Positions 43,562 to 53,363 of a stretch of DNA of 64,000 bases are shown piece after piece. How positions within the stretch are numbered: the stretch's first letter is position 1; each line of letters opens with the position of its first letter. The notes under the pieces were generated by a model. The model saw nothing but the letters and a program-made list of their open reading frames with translations. It was not told where the DNA came from and did not search any database. Made by a program: the position numbers and the translations under genes. Location of the stretch: positions 1 to 64,000 of the forward strand of contig CP021373.1 in assembly GCA_002600635.1 (NCBI GenBank). Reading direction: 5' to 3'. Source of the stretch: Rhizobium sp. ACO-34A. GTDB lineage: Bacteria > Pseudomonadota > Alphaproteobacteria > Rhizobiales > Rhizobiaceae.

Positions 43562-46081
43562 ATGGTTGACTTCAAGAAAAAGCTTGGCGGCAAAGTCGTT
43601 GAGAAACAGACGGATCCCGTCAAACTCTATGACACATTGGATCGTGAAGCGGACAAAGGCCCCTTGCGTCCAGCCCAGATCGATGTCCTCAAGAAATGGT
43701 TTGAGATTGAAAGCGGCAAGCGAGACACAATCGTTAAGCTACATACCGGCCAAGGCAAGACGCTAATAGGCCTCCTTATGCTGCAATCGCGTCTAAACGC
43801 CGGCAATGGACCGGTGGTGTACATTTGCCCGAACAATTTCCTTGTCGACCAGACATGCGAGCAAGCACGCCAATTCGGAATAAGGACGTGTACGTCTGAA
43901 GGCGACCTGCCAGAGGATTTTATCGACGGTCGATCCATCTTCGTCACGTCGGTGCAAAAGGTTTTCAACGGCCAGACTAAGTTCGGACTTAACAAGCAGT
44001 CGTTATCGGTCGACACTATGTTGATGGACGACGCGCATGCTTGTTCTGACACGATCCGCAGCCAGTGCCGAATCCACATCCCCCGCAAAGAGGACGCCTA
44101 CAGCCTTTTGAAGGCGCTGTTTTCCGCCGATTTGGAACAGCAGGGCATGGGCACCTACGCCGACATAGAAAACGAGAAGCGAGACGCGTTCCTCCCGGTG
44201 CCTTACTGGGCGTGGATTCCCCGGGAAGCCGAGGTGGCTGGAATCCTTTCGAAAAACTCTGATCGCAAGGCAATTAAGTTCGCCTGGCCCCTGCTCAAAA
44301 ATCTTTTAACTCATTGCCAATGCGTCATTTCAGGGAATGCCGTCGAGATCGAGCCGTATATCGCACCGCTCGACGCCTTCGGTTCCTTCGACAAAGCCAA
44401 GCATCGCATCTTCATGTCAGCAACGGTCACCGACGACGCCTTCCTCGTCAAAGGCTTAAGGCTTTCGCCGGAGACGATCGCCAAACCGCTGACCTACGAA
44501 GGGGAGAAGTGGTCGGGCGAAAAAATGGTGCTGTTGCCGTCGCTCATTCACGAGGATCTGGACCATGGCTTGATTGTTGAGAAATTCGCAAAAAGCGGCA
44601 AGAAGCGAGCCTTCGGACGGGTGGCACTAGTACCTAGCTTCGATAAGGCAAAACCTTGGGAAAGCGGTGGAGCAGTGGTCCCGCAGACAGAGACTATCGG
44701 CGCGGTCATCGACGGGCTTTCACGAGGTGAGTTCGACGAGACCGTCGTCCTTGTCAACCGCTACGACGGGATCGACCTACCCGACAAGACATGCCGCGTC
44801 CTCATCTTCGACTCGAAACCTTACGCGGAGAGCCTTACGGACCTCTACGAGGAGCAATGCCGTCCGCACAGTGCCGCAACATTGATGCGTGCCGTCCGCA
44901 CCATAGAACAGGGCATGGGTAGAAGCGTGCGCGGCGAGAAGGATTACTCGGTCGTCATCGTCATCGGTTCGGACCTCGTCCGATTGCTTCGGGACAAGTC
45001 TTCTCGTCGGTTCCTGTCGTCGCAAATGGCTACGCAGATCGAGATCGGCTTGGAAATCACTGATATGGCTAGGCAGGACATCGAGGGCGGTGTAGAGCCT
45101 TGGCAGGCCTTTGTCGATCTAGCTAATAAATGTCTCAAACGCGATGATGATTGGAAGGCGTTCTATGCCGAGCAAATGGAGAAAGTTTTCGTCACCAGAT
45201 CCGATCAAACGGCTTTGAAGCTTTACAAATCTGAATTGGACGCTGAACTGGCGCATATAAGAGGCGACTACGCTGGGGCCGTTAAGCTAGTCCAGGCTAT
45301 CATCGACAAGGGCACGCTGGACGACGACGAGAAGGGTTGGCATCTGCAAAGCCAGGCACGGTACAACTTCCTGTCCAACCGTGCGGAAGCGGATATCTTG
45401 CAGATTGCTGCCCACAAGCGCAACCGGCTTCTCCTCAAACCGGCATCGGGAGTCACCGTCACAAAACTTACTGTGGTGAGCCAAGGCCGTGCCGAGCGCG
45501 TAAAGAAATGGATCAGAAATCACAACGACTATGCAGACCTCAATGTCGCTGTCACCGAGATGTTGGGCAGGCTGGTTTTCGGAACGCAGGCAGACAAGTT
45601 TGAGGCCGCTCTTAACGAGTTGAGTTTCGCTCTAGGTTTCGTCGGAGAACGGCCGGATGCGGAGTGGAAGGAAGGCCCGGACAACCTTTGGGCACTGGAT
45701 GACAGCCAGTACATTCTCTTCGAGTGCAAGAGCGAGGTCAGCATCACCCGTGCCGAGATAAACAAGCGCGAAGCGGAGCAGATGAACCGGTCGAGCGCGT
45801 GGTTTGAAAAGCATTACATGGGGATGAAGGTGGGGCGTCTCATCGTCCATCCAGCCGGAAAAATCGAAAGCGCTGCGGCGTTCACCCATGACGTGGAAGG
45901 CGTTCGAGAGTCAGACCTCAAGAAATTGGTCAAAGCAACGCGTGAATTCTTCAAATCGTTCGAAAACCAGAACCTCGACGATCTCACTGCTACATATATC
46001 CAAAAGGTCCTCGACTCGCACAAACTGTCGGTACCCGATCTTCTGTCGAACTACTCGCGCAAGCTCAAAGACATGAAATAA
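43562..46081 (+). CDS. SF2 helicase with C-terminal PD-(D/E)XK-like nuclease domain
   Basis: An 839-residue stand-alone protein. The N-terminal helicase has Walker A HTGQGKT (61-67), motif II MDDAHA (about 155-160), motif III FMSAT (283-287) and motif [12 protein letters not shown] (about 448-457). The C-terminal part, after a helical middle, carries [27 protein letters not shown] and ILFECKSEV, with Asp713/714, Glu721 and Lys723 as a PD-(D/E)XK-like site. Composition differs from the neighbours (60 bases from 45121 are 43% G+C, 26/60), and no partner gene adjoins it. Helicase-nuclease fusions of this kind are often phage defence genes; here that is inference. The ribosome site is weak. Confidence 0.8.
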   Translation: MVDFKKKLGGKVVEKQTDPVKLYDTLDREADKGPLRPAQIDVLKKWFEIESGKRDTIVKLHTGQGKTLIGLLMLQSRLNAGNGPVVYICPNNFLVDQTCEQARQFGIRTCTSEGDLPEDFIDGRSIFVTSVQKVFNGQTKFGLNKQSLSVDTMLMDDAHACSDTIRSQCRIHIPRKEDAYSLLKALFSADLEQQGMGTYADIENEKRDAFLPVPYWAWIPREAEVAGILSKNSDRKAIKFAWPLLKNLLTHCQCVISGNAVEIEPYIAPLDAFGSFDKAKHRIFMSATVTDDAFLVKGLRLSPETIAKPLTYEGEKWSGEKMVLLPSLIHEDLDHGLIVEKFAKSGKKRAFGRVALVPSFDKAKPWESGGAVVPQTETIGAVIDGLSRGEFDETVVLVNRYDGIDLPDKTCRVLIFDSKPYAESLTDLYEEQCRPHSAATLMRAVRTIEQGMGRSVRGEKDYSVVIVIGSDLVRLLRDKSSRRFLSSQMATQIEIGLEITDMARQDIEGGVEPWQAFVDLANKCLKRDDDWKAFYAEQMEKVFVTRSDQTALKLYKSELDAELAHIRGDYAGAVKLVQAIIDKGTLDDDEKGWHLQSQARYNFLSNRAEADILQIAAHKRNRLLLKPASGVTVTKLTVVSQGRAERVKKWIRNHNDYADLNVAVTEMLGRLVFGTQADKFEAALNELSFALGFVGERPDAEWKEGPDNLWALDDSQYILFECKSEVSITRAEINKREAEQMNRSSAWFEKHYMGMKVGRLIVHPAGKIESAAAFTHDVEGVRESDLKKLVKATREFFKSFENQNLDDLTATYIQKVLDSHKLSVPDLLSNYSRKLKDMK

Positions 46082-46378
46082 GGTGAAACAGTGAAGTATC
46101 GATAAGTCTACAATCCTATACCAAGCAACCGGATTGTCTACGTTAGGGCATCCGGAATCAGCGGCTATTACGCAATCTATCTCAAGTTTGGAATGCACCT
46201 TATACATCCCTCCCGGCTGCTTTGGGGAATTGTTACGGCCCATTTGAACGACCGAAACGCAGGCGCAAAGCTGTCCGGAGGAAATCGAACTTCTGTGTCC
46301 GCTATGGCCAGACTGTGGGCGTAGCCGTTGGCCGGCATGAGCCCTCGCCACGCCCCAGTTGCCACACCCGCCCTCCAC
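46082..46378. other. Downstream border of the helicase island
   Basis: A 297-base gap between the helicase and the convergent 2-hydroxyacid dehydrogenase-like gene. No coding frame, hairpin or repeat that I could support. G+C rises again toward the right end. Confidence 0.45.
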
Positions 46379-47806
46379 TCAAGCCTTGGCCGGTGGTCCC
46401 TGCAGGCCGTTTTCACGGATGAGGGTGGAAAGGGTGTTGGTGTTGCGCAGCAGGGTTTCGAGGGCGGCGGTTGCGGCCTGGTCGAGGTGGCCTTCGGCGC
46501 AGGCCCTGGCGAGCGAGGCGGCGAGGTCGGCGATTTCGCGGGCGGCGGTTTCGAGGGATTTCAGTGCTGCTTCGTTGCCGGCGAAGCGGGCGAGGCCGCT
46601 GGCCGAGAGGCCGCCGATGCCGGTGGGCACCTGCGGGCCGGCGTCGGTGTAGCCTTCGGGAAGCGCGCCCTTGAGGTTGATGACGCGCTTTTCGACGATG
46701 GCCGCGAAGATCTGGTCGACCGCCTGCTTCGCGCCCGCGACGCGGGAGGGGTGATCGGTGTCGGCTGCGGCGTGGGGCAGAAGCTCCAGCCGGTCGCCAT
46801 GGGTCTCGACGAGCGCCAGATAGGGCAGCATAGGCCCGGAAAGCGCGCCGGTCTCCAGATTGCGGAAGAGATCGGCATCGATGGCCGCATGGCGCACCTT
46901 GCCAGAGGCGAGCGCGCGGCCGAGCGCCGGGACGTCGACCAGTTCGCCGCGGTCGTAGTTGATCAGCACCGCGCCGTCATTCAGCGCCGAGAGCACGGCG
47001 TCGCCGATCAGGCCGGAATTGCTCCAGCCGCCGGTTTCCGCAACGGGCTGGCCGAGGCCGACATGGACGCTGAGCGCATCCGCGCCGGTCGCAGCCTGAA
47101 CCGGATCTTCGGCATGGATGAAGCCTTCCGCCTCGATCCATTGCCGGTGGCGGGCGCGGGCATGGACCACGACATCCATGCCGAAGGCATGGCCGAGCTT
47201 TGCCACTTCGCGGCCGATATTGCCGTAGCCGATCACCGCGAGGCGCTTGCCTTCCAGCTTTTCGGTCGGAAAGTCGCGAAGCTGGCGGCCGGTGTCGAAA
47301 TCGCCCGCGGCGACGAGCGCATGCAGTTCGTCCACCGGCAGGTCGGGCACGACCTTCAGAAGCGCTTTCAGCACCATCTGCGCGGTGGCGCGGCTGTTGG
47401 TGCCCGGCGTGTTCATCAGCGGGACCGTTCCGCCCGCGCCGCTGCCGCCGCCCCAGGAGGCCGAGCCCATATTGCCGGTGCCGGCGCCGATCCTGACACC
47501 GCCGAGCGGAAACACGGTTTCCGCCGGCAGGAAGGTGGCGGCCGCGATCACCGCGTCATACTGGCCGTTTCCGGCGACGGCGAGAAGCTCTTCGCGGGTG
47601 CTGAGGTCGGGCAGGTAATGGAAATGCAGGCGACCGTCGGTGACGGCAGCCGGAGCGCTCATGTTGCCCCCCTTGTCGCCCTCATGGAAGACACCGCCCT
47701 TTTCCGCCACGTAACGCGCGATCTCGCTGTGATCCGGCTTGCCGTCAGCGAGCAGTTTCAGGCCCACCAGATCGCAGATCAGGATGTTGGCACCGTTCGT
47801 GGTCAT
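46379..47806 (-). CDS. D-isomer-specific 2-hydroxyacid dehydrogenase-like protein
   Basis: A 475-residue NAD(P)-dependent dehydrogenase of the phosphoglycerate dehydrogenase fold. The Rossmann loop is VIGYGNIGREVAKLGHAFG; the following strand ends VVVHARARHR, with Arg and His residues instead of Asp, which may favour NADP. The start at 47806 follows GGAGGATC, removing nine residues of the longest frame. The N-terminal part (GTGNMGSASWGGGSGAGG) is Gly-rich and unusual, and the C-terminal about 130 residues are helical without a readable ACT domain. Last gene of the catabolic operon; it probably reduces or oxidises a 2-oxo or 2-hydroxy intermediate. Confidence 0.75.
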   Translation of the reverse strand: MTTNGANILICDLVGLKLLADGKPDHSEIARYVAEKGGVFHEGDKGGNMSAPAAVTDGRLHFHYLPDLSTREELLAVAGNGQYDAVIAAATFLPAETVFPLGGVRIGAGTGNMGSASWGGGSGAGGTVPLMNTPGTNSRATAQMVLKALLKVVPDLPVDELHALVAAGDFDTGRQLRDFPTEKLEGKRLAVIGYGNIGREVAKLGHAFGMDVVVHARARHRQWIEAEGFIHAEDPVQAATGADALSVHVGLGQPVAETGGWSNSGLIGDAVLSALNDGAVLINYDRGELVDVPALGRALASGKVRHAAIDADLFRNLETGALSGPMLPYLALVETHGDRLELLPHAAADTDHPSRVAGAKQAVDQIFAAIVEKRVINLKGALPEGYTDAGPQVPTGIGGLSASGLARFAGNEAALKSLETAAREIADLAASLARACAEGHLDQAATAALETLLRNTNTLSTLIRENGLQGPPAKA

Positions 47807-47833
47807 GGGATGTGATCCTCCGGTTTTCTTCAT

Positions 47834-47940
47834 CTAGAGCATTTCCGGCGATAACGGAATCACCTCAAATGCTCTATCTCTTTGGTTTCACGCAATTCCG
47901 GACGCAAAACCGGTTCCCACTTTTGCTGGAATTGCTCTAG
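47834..47940. repeat. Rhizobial-type intergenic palindromic element
   Basis: About 107 bases bounded by CTAGAGCA and TGCTCTAG, with inner pairs such as AATTCCGG and CCGGTT and AATTGCG. It belongs to the same class as the element at 6504-6607. It fills most of the 176-base gap between the two operon genes and may form a long hairpin that limits transcription of the last gene. Confidence 0.65.
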
Positions 47941-47982
47941 GGCGGGCGGTCGTACGCCGCCCGTTGTCTTTATGCTGGCAGG

Positions 47983-49263
47983 TCAGAAACGGTTGACGCG
48001 GAAGGGCGTCAGGTCGACGGACGGGGTTTCGCCCCGCGCCATCTGGGAGACGAGCTTGCCGGTCACCGCGCCGGCGATCAAGCCCTGATGACCATGTCCG
48101 AAGGCGTAGATGACGTTGCGGGCCTTGCGCGCCCGGTCGATGACGGGAATGCTGTCCGGCGTGCCGGGGCGATGGCCCATCCAGCGGGAGACCTCGCCTT
48201 CCGGCAGATTGCGGAACATCGGCCGCGCCTGCTTCAAGAGCGCATCGGCGCGATGCATGTTCGGCGGGGCTTCCAGGCCGGAAAATTCGACATTGCCGGC
48301 GATCCGCAGGCCTTCTTCCATGGGCGAGGCCACGAACTTGCGGTCGTTGGAGATCGTCTGGATCTTGAGGCCGGTATCGGCGCCCTTGACCATGACGTGA
48401 TAGCCGCGCTCGGTCTCGAAGGGAATGCGGTCGCCGAGATCGGCGGCAAGCCGGGCCGACCATGCGCCGGCGGCGAGCACGACGGTTTCGACCGGCAGGC
48501 GCGAGCCGTCTTCCATCATCAGCGCGGTCGGGCCGGAAGGCCCCTGCTCGAAGCGGGAGACACGCCCACGAATGAAGCGCGCGCCGTTGCGGGTGGCAAG
48601 CTCGGCAAGGCTCGCGACCAGACGGCCGGGATTGGGGCACTGGCCCTGTTCGGGCAGGTAGACCGCGCTCTTGAAGATCGGCGCGAGCGCCGGTTCGAGC
48701 TGGCGGATCTCGTCGGCGTTCAGCACCTCGACGCGCACGCCGTGATGGCGGCGCAGGCCGATCGAGTAGGCGCTGGAAGAACCGGCGTCATCTTTTTCAT
48801 AGACGAACAGCTGTCCGCGCTTCTGCAGGAGTTCCTCGCAGCCGGCCTCCCTGATCAGCGGTTCGTAGCAATCGAAGGTGAAGCGGTGCAGAGACCGCAT
48901 CGCCGCCGATATCTCCTCGACGCGAGGCTTTCGGCTCGCGGCGAGGAAGCGCAACAGCCATGGCAATGCATGCGGCAGATAGGCGAGCCGCACATAGAGC
49001 GGTCCTTCCGGGTCCATCAGCCACTTCGGCACGTTCTTCAGAACGCCCGGCATCGAATTCGGGATGCAGGAGCCCGGGCAGATGCCCCCGGCATTGCCGT
49101 AGGAGCACTGATCGGGAGATCCCGGTATCGCGGGATCGACGACATCCACCGCAAAACCCGCCTTGAGCAGGTAGTTTGCGGAGCAGACCCCGACGATCCC
49201 CGAACCGATGACGGTGACTTTTGGCTTGGAGGAGCCGTTCTCTGGCATTGCCATGGCACTCAT
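47983..49263 (-). CDS. FAD-dependent D-amino acid dehydrogenase-like protein
   Basis: A 426-residue DadA-type flavoprotein. The FAD loop is VTVIGSGIVGVCSANYLLKAGFAVDVVD (about residues 15-42), and the C-terminal GHGHQGLIAGAVTGKLVSQM closes the cofactor site. Such enzymes oxidise D-amino acids to 2-oxo or imino acids; in hydroxyproline pathways they oxidise cis-4-hydroxy-D-proline made by the epimerase, and here an epimerase-family gene lies in the same operon. Several in-frame starts (49263, 49254, 49248) give similar N-termini. Confidence 0.85.
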   Translation of the reverse strand: MSAMAMPENGSSKPKVTVIGSGIVGVCSANYLLKAGFAVDVVDPAIPGSPDQCSYGNAGGICPGSCIPNSMPGVLKNVPKWLMDPEGPLYVRLAYLPHALPWLLRFLAASRKPRVEEISAAMRSLHRFTFDCYEPLIREAGCEELLQKRGQLFVYEKDDAGSSSAYSIGLRRHHGVRVEVLNADEIRQLEPALAPIFKSAVYLPEQGQCPNPGRLVASLAELATRNGARFIRGRVSRFEQGPSGPTALMMEDGSRLPVETVVLAAGAWSARLAADLGDRIPFETERGYHVMVKGADTGLKIQTISNDRKFVASPMEEGLRIAGNVEFSGLEAPPNMHRADALLKQARPMFRNLPEGEVSRWMGHRPGTPDSIPVIDRARKARNVIYAFGHGHQGLIAGAVTGKLVSQMARGETPSVDLTPFRVNRF

Positions 49264-49284
49264 TCCGACTGTTACGGCCGATTG

Positions 49285-50067
49285 TTACGGATTGATCTCA
49301 CTGACGGTACCGCTGCGGAAGGCTCCGAGCGAACGCGACACGGCCATCTGCAGCATGCGGAAATCCGACAGGTAGGCCATGAAGCGGTAGCCCATCGCGC
49401 GCATGTCGCGGCCATAGGCGACCGAGCCGCAATGGATGCCCGGGATGACGCCGGCTTCCTTGCACTTGGCGGCGATATATTCGATCGCCTCGTAGACGGC
49501 CGGGTAGCGCGGATCGAAGCCGGGTGCTTCGCCCATGGTGACGGCAAGGTCGGACGGGCCGACGAAGATGGCGTCGAGGTTCGGCGTCTTCAGGATCTCT
49601 TCGAGGTTCTTGACCGCCTGCTCGCTTTCGATCATCGCCATGGTGACGACGGTGTCGTTCGCGTGCTGGAAGTAATCAGAGCCGGCATAGAGCGAGGCGC
49701 GCAGCGGACCGACGCTGCGGCCGCCCTTGGGGAAGTAGCGGCAGGCCTTGACGAAGGCGTCGGCTTCTTCCGCGGTGTTGACCATCGGGCAAATGACGCC
49801 GTAAGCGCCGGCATCGAGCACCTTGCCGATGATCGCCGGGTCGTTCCACGGAACGCGCACGAAGGGGGTGGCGTCGGTGGTGGAGATCGCCTGCAGCATC
49901 GGAACGGCGTCGACATAGTCGGTTGCGCCGTGCTGCAGGTCGATGGTGACGGCGTCCCAGCCCTGCTGGGCCATCAGTTCGGCGGAGATGGACGAAGGAA
50001 TGCCGAGCCAGCCGGTGACGACTTCACCGCCGTTTGCCCAGATTTCCTTCACTTTGCTCTTGCGCAT
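49285..50067 (-). CDS. HpcH/HpaI family aldolase
   Basis: A 260-residue class II aldolase of the HpcH/HpaI (2-oxo-3-deoxy acid aldolase) family. Family marks: GWLGIPSSISAELMAQQGWDAVTIDLQHGATDY, FVRVPWNDPAIIGKVLDAGAYGVICPMVNTAEEA, ESEQAVKNLEEILKTPNLDAIFVGPSDL and the metal-binding Glu and Asp in them. It would split a 2-oxo-4-hydroxy acid to pyruvate (or a 2-oxo acid) and an aldehyde. The aldehyde and alcohol dehydrogenases next to it fit downstream handling. Confidence 0.87.
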   Translation of the reverse strand: MRKSKVKEIWANGGEVVTGWLGIPSSISAELMAQQGWDAVTIDLQHGATDYVDAVPMLQAISTTDATPFVRVPWNDPAIIGKVLDAGAYGVICPMVNTAEEADAFVKACRYFPKGGRSVGPLRASLYAGSDYFQHANDTVVTMAMIESEQAVKNLEEILKTPNLDAIFVGPSDLAVTMGEAPGFDPRYPAVYEAIEYIAAKCKEAGVIPGIHCGSVAYGRDMRAMGYRFMAYLSDFRMLQMAVSRSLGAFRSGTVSEINP

Positions 50068-50085
50068 GTCAGTTCCTTTCGAAGG

Positions 50086-51774
50086 TCAGTCGTTGAGAAT
50101 GAGATCGGCGGCCTTTTCGGCCATGGCGATCGTCGTGATGTTGGTGTTGGCGGCGATCATGGTCGGCATGATCGAGGCGTCGACGACGCGCAGTCCCTCG
50201 ACGCCGCGCACGCGGCACTTCTCGTCGAGAACGGACAGCGGATCATCCTGGGCGCCCATCTTGCAGGTGCCGGAGACATGCCAGCCGGACCACACCGACT
50301 GCTTGACCCAGTCGGTAATGAGATCCTCGTTCTGCATCATCCTGTGCATCCGCTCGGTCGTGCCGAACTTGTGCTTCAGCAGCGTCTCGCGGAAGAACGG
50401 CGCATAGTCGAACAGGTAGGCGGCGGATGCCGTCTTGATCCAGTTCGACGGCTTGCGAATGCTGAGCGCCCTCGCCTCGTCGCTGTAGCCGGCGAGGAAC
50501 CAGGTGTTGACGTGCTGCTGCACCTCGGGGCTCATCATGATGTTGTAGATGCGCTTGAAACCATCGACGAGACGCATCAGGTCGCGGTCGTCGGAGGCGA
50601 GGTTGAGGTCGACGATCGGCTCGTCGACCGCGGAGGCCGTCTTCAGCGTGACATTGCCGCGCGAATAGGACTTGTTGACGCAAACGTTCAACGCGCCCAT
50701 CGCCTTGCCGAGCGGATGCCAGCCGGCCCGGTTGACCGGCATCAGCAGCATGTCGCCGGGATGACAATCCGAGTAGCCGGAGGTGTAGCGCACACCGAGG
50801 AAGATGTGCCGCCGCTGGCCCGGACGGAGCCGCGCCGACTTCTTGAAGTGGGCGCCGACCGCCAGATGCGGATGGTCTGTGAGGTTTTCACCCACGCCGG
50901 GGCGGTCCGCCACGACATCGATGCCGAGCCGCTTCAACTGGTCGGCCGGACCGATGCCTGCCCTAAGCAGGATGGCCGGCGAATGCAGCGCGCCGGCACA
51001 GATGATGACCTCGCCCGCCTCGTAATCGGCGGTCCGGCCGTCGATGGTGACGCGGACGCCGGTGAAGCGGTTGCCCTCGTGAAGCAGCTTCTCGACGAAT
51101 GCGTTGGCGAAGATATGGAGGTTCTTGCGCGCCCGCACTTCCCGGGTGAGATAACCCATGGCGGTGGAGACGCGGTGGTCGTTCTCGTTGGTCAGCGGCA
51201 GGGGGAAGGAGCCGTCCTCGAAGCTGCCGTTATAGTCGGGCCGAAGCGGATAGTCCTTCTCGACCACCTTGAGCACCGAACGGGTGAAGCCCGCCCAGTC
51301 CTCCGGGAAGACGCGACGGATCGGCATCGGGCCGTGCTTGCCGTGCAGCTCGCCGTCGAAATCGAGGTCGCGCTCGAGCTTCTTGAAGTAGGGAAGCATG
51401 TCGTCCCAGCTCCAGCCGGGAAGACCGAGCGAGGCCCATTCGTCGTAATCGTGCGGTAGGCCGCGAACGGCGAACTGGCCGTTGATGGCCGAGCCGCCGC
51501 CCATGACCTTGGCCTGTTCCAGCTTGGCGGTCTTGACCGGCTGGTTACTGAGCCGCGGAGAGCGGTTGTAGACGCGCAGCTTCGTCCAGTGGAATCGCGG
51601 GTCGAAATACGACAGGCCGGGATAGCTGTCGGAAATCACATCCGGGACTTCGCCCGGAGGCGTGTCCGGGCCGGCCTCGAAGAGGGCGACCTGCCGGCGG
51701 CCGTTTTCCGACAGCCGGCCCGCAAGGGCAGCACCGGCGGATCCGCCGCCGACGATGATGAAATCGTATTTCAT
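50086..51774 (-). CDS. GMC family FAD-dependent oxidoreductase
   Basis: A 562-residue glucose-methanol-choline oxidoreductase, similar in size and motifs to choline dehydrogenases. The FAD loop is DFIIVGGGSAGAALAGRLSE; the middle has GGGSAINGQFAVRG; the catalytic region is WHVSGTCKMG. It oxidises a primary or secondary alcohol, passing electrons to the respiratory chain. Coupled with the aldehyde dehydrogenase 16 bases upstream, it would take an alcohol to an acid. Not necessarily choline; no bet genes are nearby. Confidence 0.87.
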   Translation of the reverse strand: MKYDFIIVGGGSAGAALAGRLSENGRRQVALFEAGPDTPPGEVPDVISDSYPGLSYFDPRFHWTKLRVYNRSPRLSNQPVKTAKLEQAKVMGGGSAINGQFAVRGLPHDYDEWASLGLPGWSWDDMLPYFKKLERDLDFDGELHGKHGPMPIRRVFPEDWAGFTRSVLKVVEKDYPLRPDYNGSFEDGSFPLPLTNENDHRVSTAMGYLTREVRARKNLHIFANAFVEKLLHEGNRFTGVRVTIDGRTADYEAGEVIICAGALHSPAILLRAGIGPADQLKRLGIDVVADRPGVGENLTDHPHLAVGAHFKKSARLRPGQRRHIFLGVRYTSGYSDCHPGDMLLMPVNRAGWHPLGKAMGALNVCVNKSYSRGNVTLKTASAVDEPIVDLNLASDDRDLMRLVDGFKRIYNIMMSPEVQQHVNTWFLAGYSDEARALSIRKPSNWIKTASAAYLFDYAPFFRETLLKHKFGTTERMHRMMQNEDLITDWVKQSVWSGWHVSGTCKMGAQDDPLSVLDEKCRVRGVEGLRVVDASIMPTMIAANTNITTIAMAEKAADLILND

Positions 51775-51790
51775 GGCGTGGCGCCCAATC

Positions 51791-53269
51791 CTAGAGGTAA
51801 TTGACCCAGACGGCCTTCTGGCGAAGGTAGGCTTCGATGCCGGCGCGGCCCATGTCCTTGCCGAAACCCGAGCCCTTGAAGCCGCCGGCGGTGTAGGAGA
51901 ATTCCGCGCTGCGGCCGTGCTGGTTGACCCAGACCATGCCCGCCTCGATGGAGTCGGCCGCCTTCAGCGCCTTCTTCACGTCGGTGGTGTGGACGCTGGC
52001 CGAGAGGCCGTAGGTCGGATGGGCCGAAAGCGCGATGCCTTCCTCGATGTCGGAGAAGGAGCGCACCGTCAGCACCGGGCCGAAGAACTCGTCGGTGAAG
52101 CCGATGTTTTCGTCGGAGACGTTGTCGAGGATGGTCGGTGCGAAGAAGTTGCCTTCGTTGCGGGTTTCCAGCATGCCGCCGCCGGTGATGACGCGGGCGC
52201 CCTGCGAGATCGAGGTGCGCACCATGCCGTCGATGCGGTCGGCCTGCTTGCGATTGATGATCGGGGCAAACGTGGTGGTTTCGTCCCAGGTCGGGCCGGC
52301 CTTGATCGCCTTGGTGCGGGCGACGAGCTTTTCGACCAGCTGATCGGCGATCTTGTCCTCGACGATGAGGCGCGAACCGGCGGTGCAGACCTGGCCGGCA
52401 TTGCCGATGAAGGCATTGGCGACGCGGGTGGCGACGGTGTCGAGATCGCCTGCGTCGGCGAACACGAGCTGCGGGCTCTTGCCGCCGAGCTCCAGCGTGA
52501 CCGGCTTGATGCCGGACTGCGCGGCAAGGCTCATGATCGCAGCACCGGTCTGGGTGGAGCCGGTGAACGAGACCATGCCGATGGCCGGATGACGGACGAT
52601 TTCAGCGCCGGTGGTGTGGCCGTAGCCGTTGACGACGTTGAGGAGACCGCCCGGAACGCCTGCCTTGGCGGCGAGATCGGCCAGCGCCAGCAGGCTGTGC
52701 GGCGTCAGCTCCGAGGTCTTCATCACGATGGCGTTGCCGGCGGCGAGCGCGGGAGCGAACTTCCATGCGGCGGTGATCATCGGGAAGTTCCACGGAACGA
52801 TCGCGCCGACGATGCCATAGGGCTCCTGCCGGACGAAGCTCAGCGTGTCGGCTTCCGTCGCGGTGACGATGCCTTCGATCTTGTCGCAGTATTCGGCGAA
52901 GTAGCGGACGACGCCCGCGGTGCGCACGGCGTCACCCGTGACCGTCATGGAAACGAGGCGGCTGGAGCCGAGCGCTTCGAGACGACCGAGATATTCGGCC
53001 GATTCCTCGATCAGCGCGGCAAAGTGCATCAGAACCTTGGCGCGTTCGCGCGGAGCGATCTTCGCCCAGCGGCTTTCGGCGAGTGCGCGGCGCGCTGCCG
53101 TTACCGCAAGCTCGACGGCTTCCTTGCCGCCGTCGCGGATCGGGGCGATCGCGACCTGGTCGGAAGGACGCAGGACCTGGATTTCCTCGCCCGGCAGTTC
53201 GACGAAACGTCCGCCGATGTGGTGGCCGGAAGGAATCGGAGTGGTGTTCGGATCAAAGCTCAGTGTCAT
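51791..53269 (-). CDS. Aldehyde dehydrogenase
   Basis: A 492-residue NAD(P)-dependent aldehyde dehydrogenase. Catalytic Glu in VTLELGGKSPQ, nucleophile Cys in NAGQVCTAGSRL, and cofactor motif FTGSTQTGAAI. The C-terminus (RQKAVWVNYL) is intact. Betaine-aldehyde-type enzymes look like this, but the operon suggests an unknown semialdehyde. Works in series with the GMC protein. Confidence 0.9.
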   Translation of the reverse strand: MTLSFDPNTTPIPSGHHIGGRFVELPGEEIQVLRPSDQVAIAPIRDGGKEAVELAVTAARRALAESRWAKIAPRERAKVLMHFAALIEESAEYLGRLEALGSSRLVSMTVTGDAVRTAGVVRYFAEYCDKIEGIVTATEADTLSFVRQEPYGIVGAIVPWNFPMITAAWKFAPALAAGNAIVMKTSELTPHSLLALADLAAKAGVPGGLLNVVNGYGHTTGAEIVRHPAIGMVSFTGSTQTGAAIMSLAAQSGIKPVTLELGGKSPQLVFADAGDLDTVATRVANAFIGNAGQVCTAGSRLIVEDKIADQLVEKLVARTKAIKAGPTWDETTTFAPIINRKQADRIDGMVRTSISQGARVITGGGMLETRNEGNFFAPTILDNVSDENIGFTDEFFGPVLTVRSFSDIEEGIALSAHPTYGLSASVHTTDVKKALKAADSIEAGMVWVNQHGRSAEFSYTAGGFKGSGFGKDMGRAGIEAYLRQKAVWVNYL

Positions 53270-53363
53270 TTCGGTGTATCCATGGGGCCGGCGTCGGGAG
53301 CCGCCGCCCTTAGTCGAGTTTCAGAGGAGAGCCTCGCTTGCGGGAGGCGTTTCAGTCGGCCTC

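Noticed and set aside
50086..53269. GMC oxidoreductase and aldehyde dehydrogenase as betBA for glycine betaine synthesis
   Set aside because: The motifs are compatible, but there is no betI or betC and the genes sit in an operon with a racemase-family enzyme, an aldolase and an amino-acid-type transporter.
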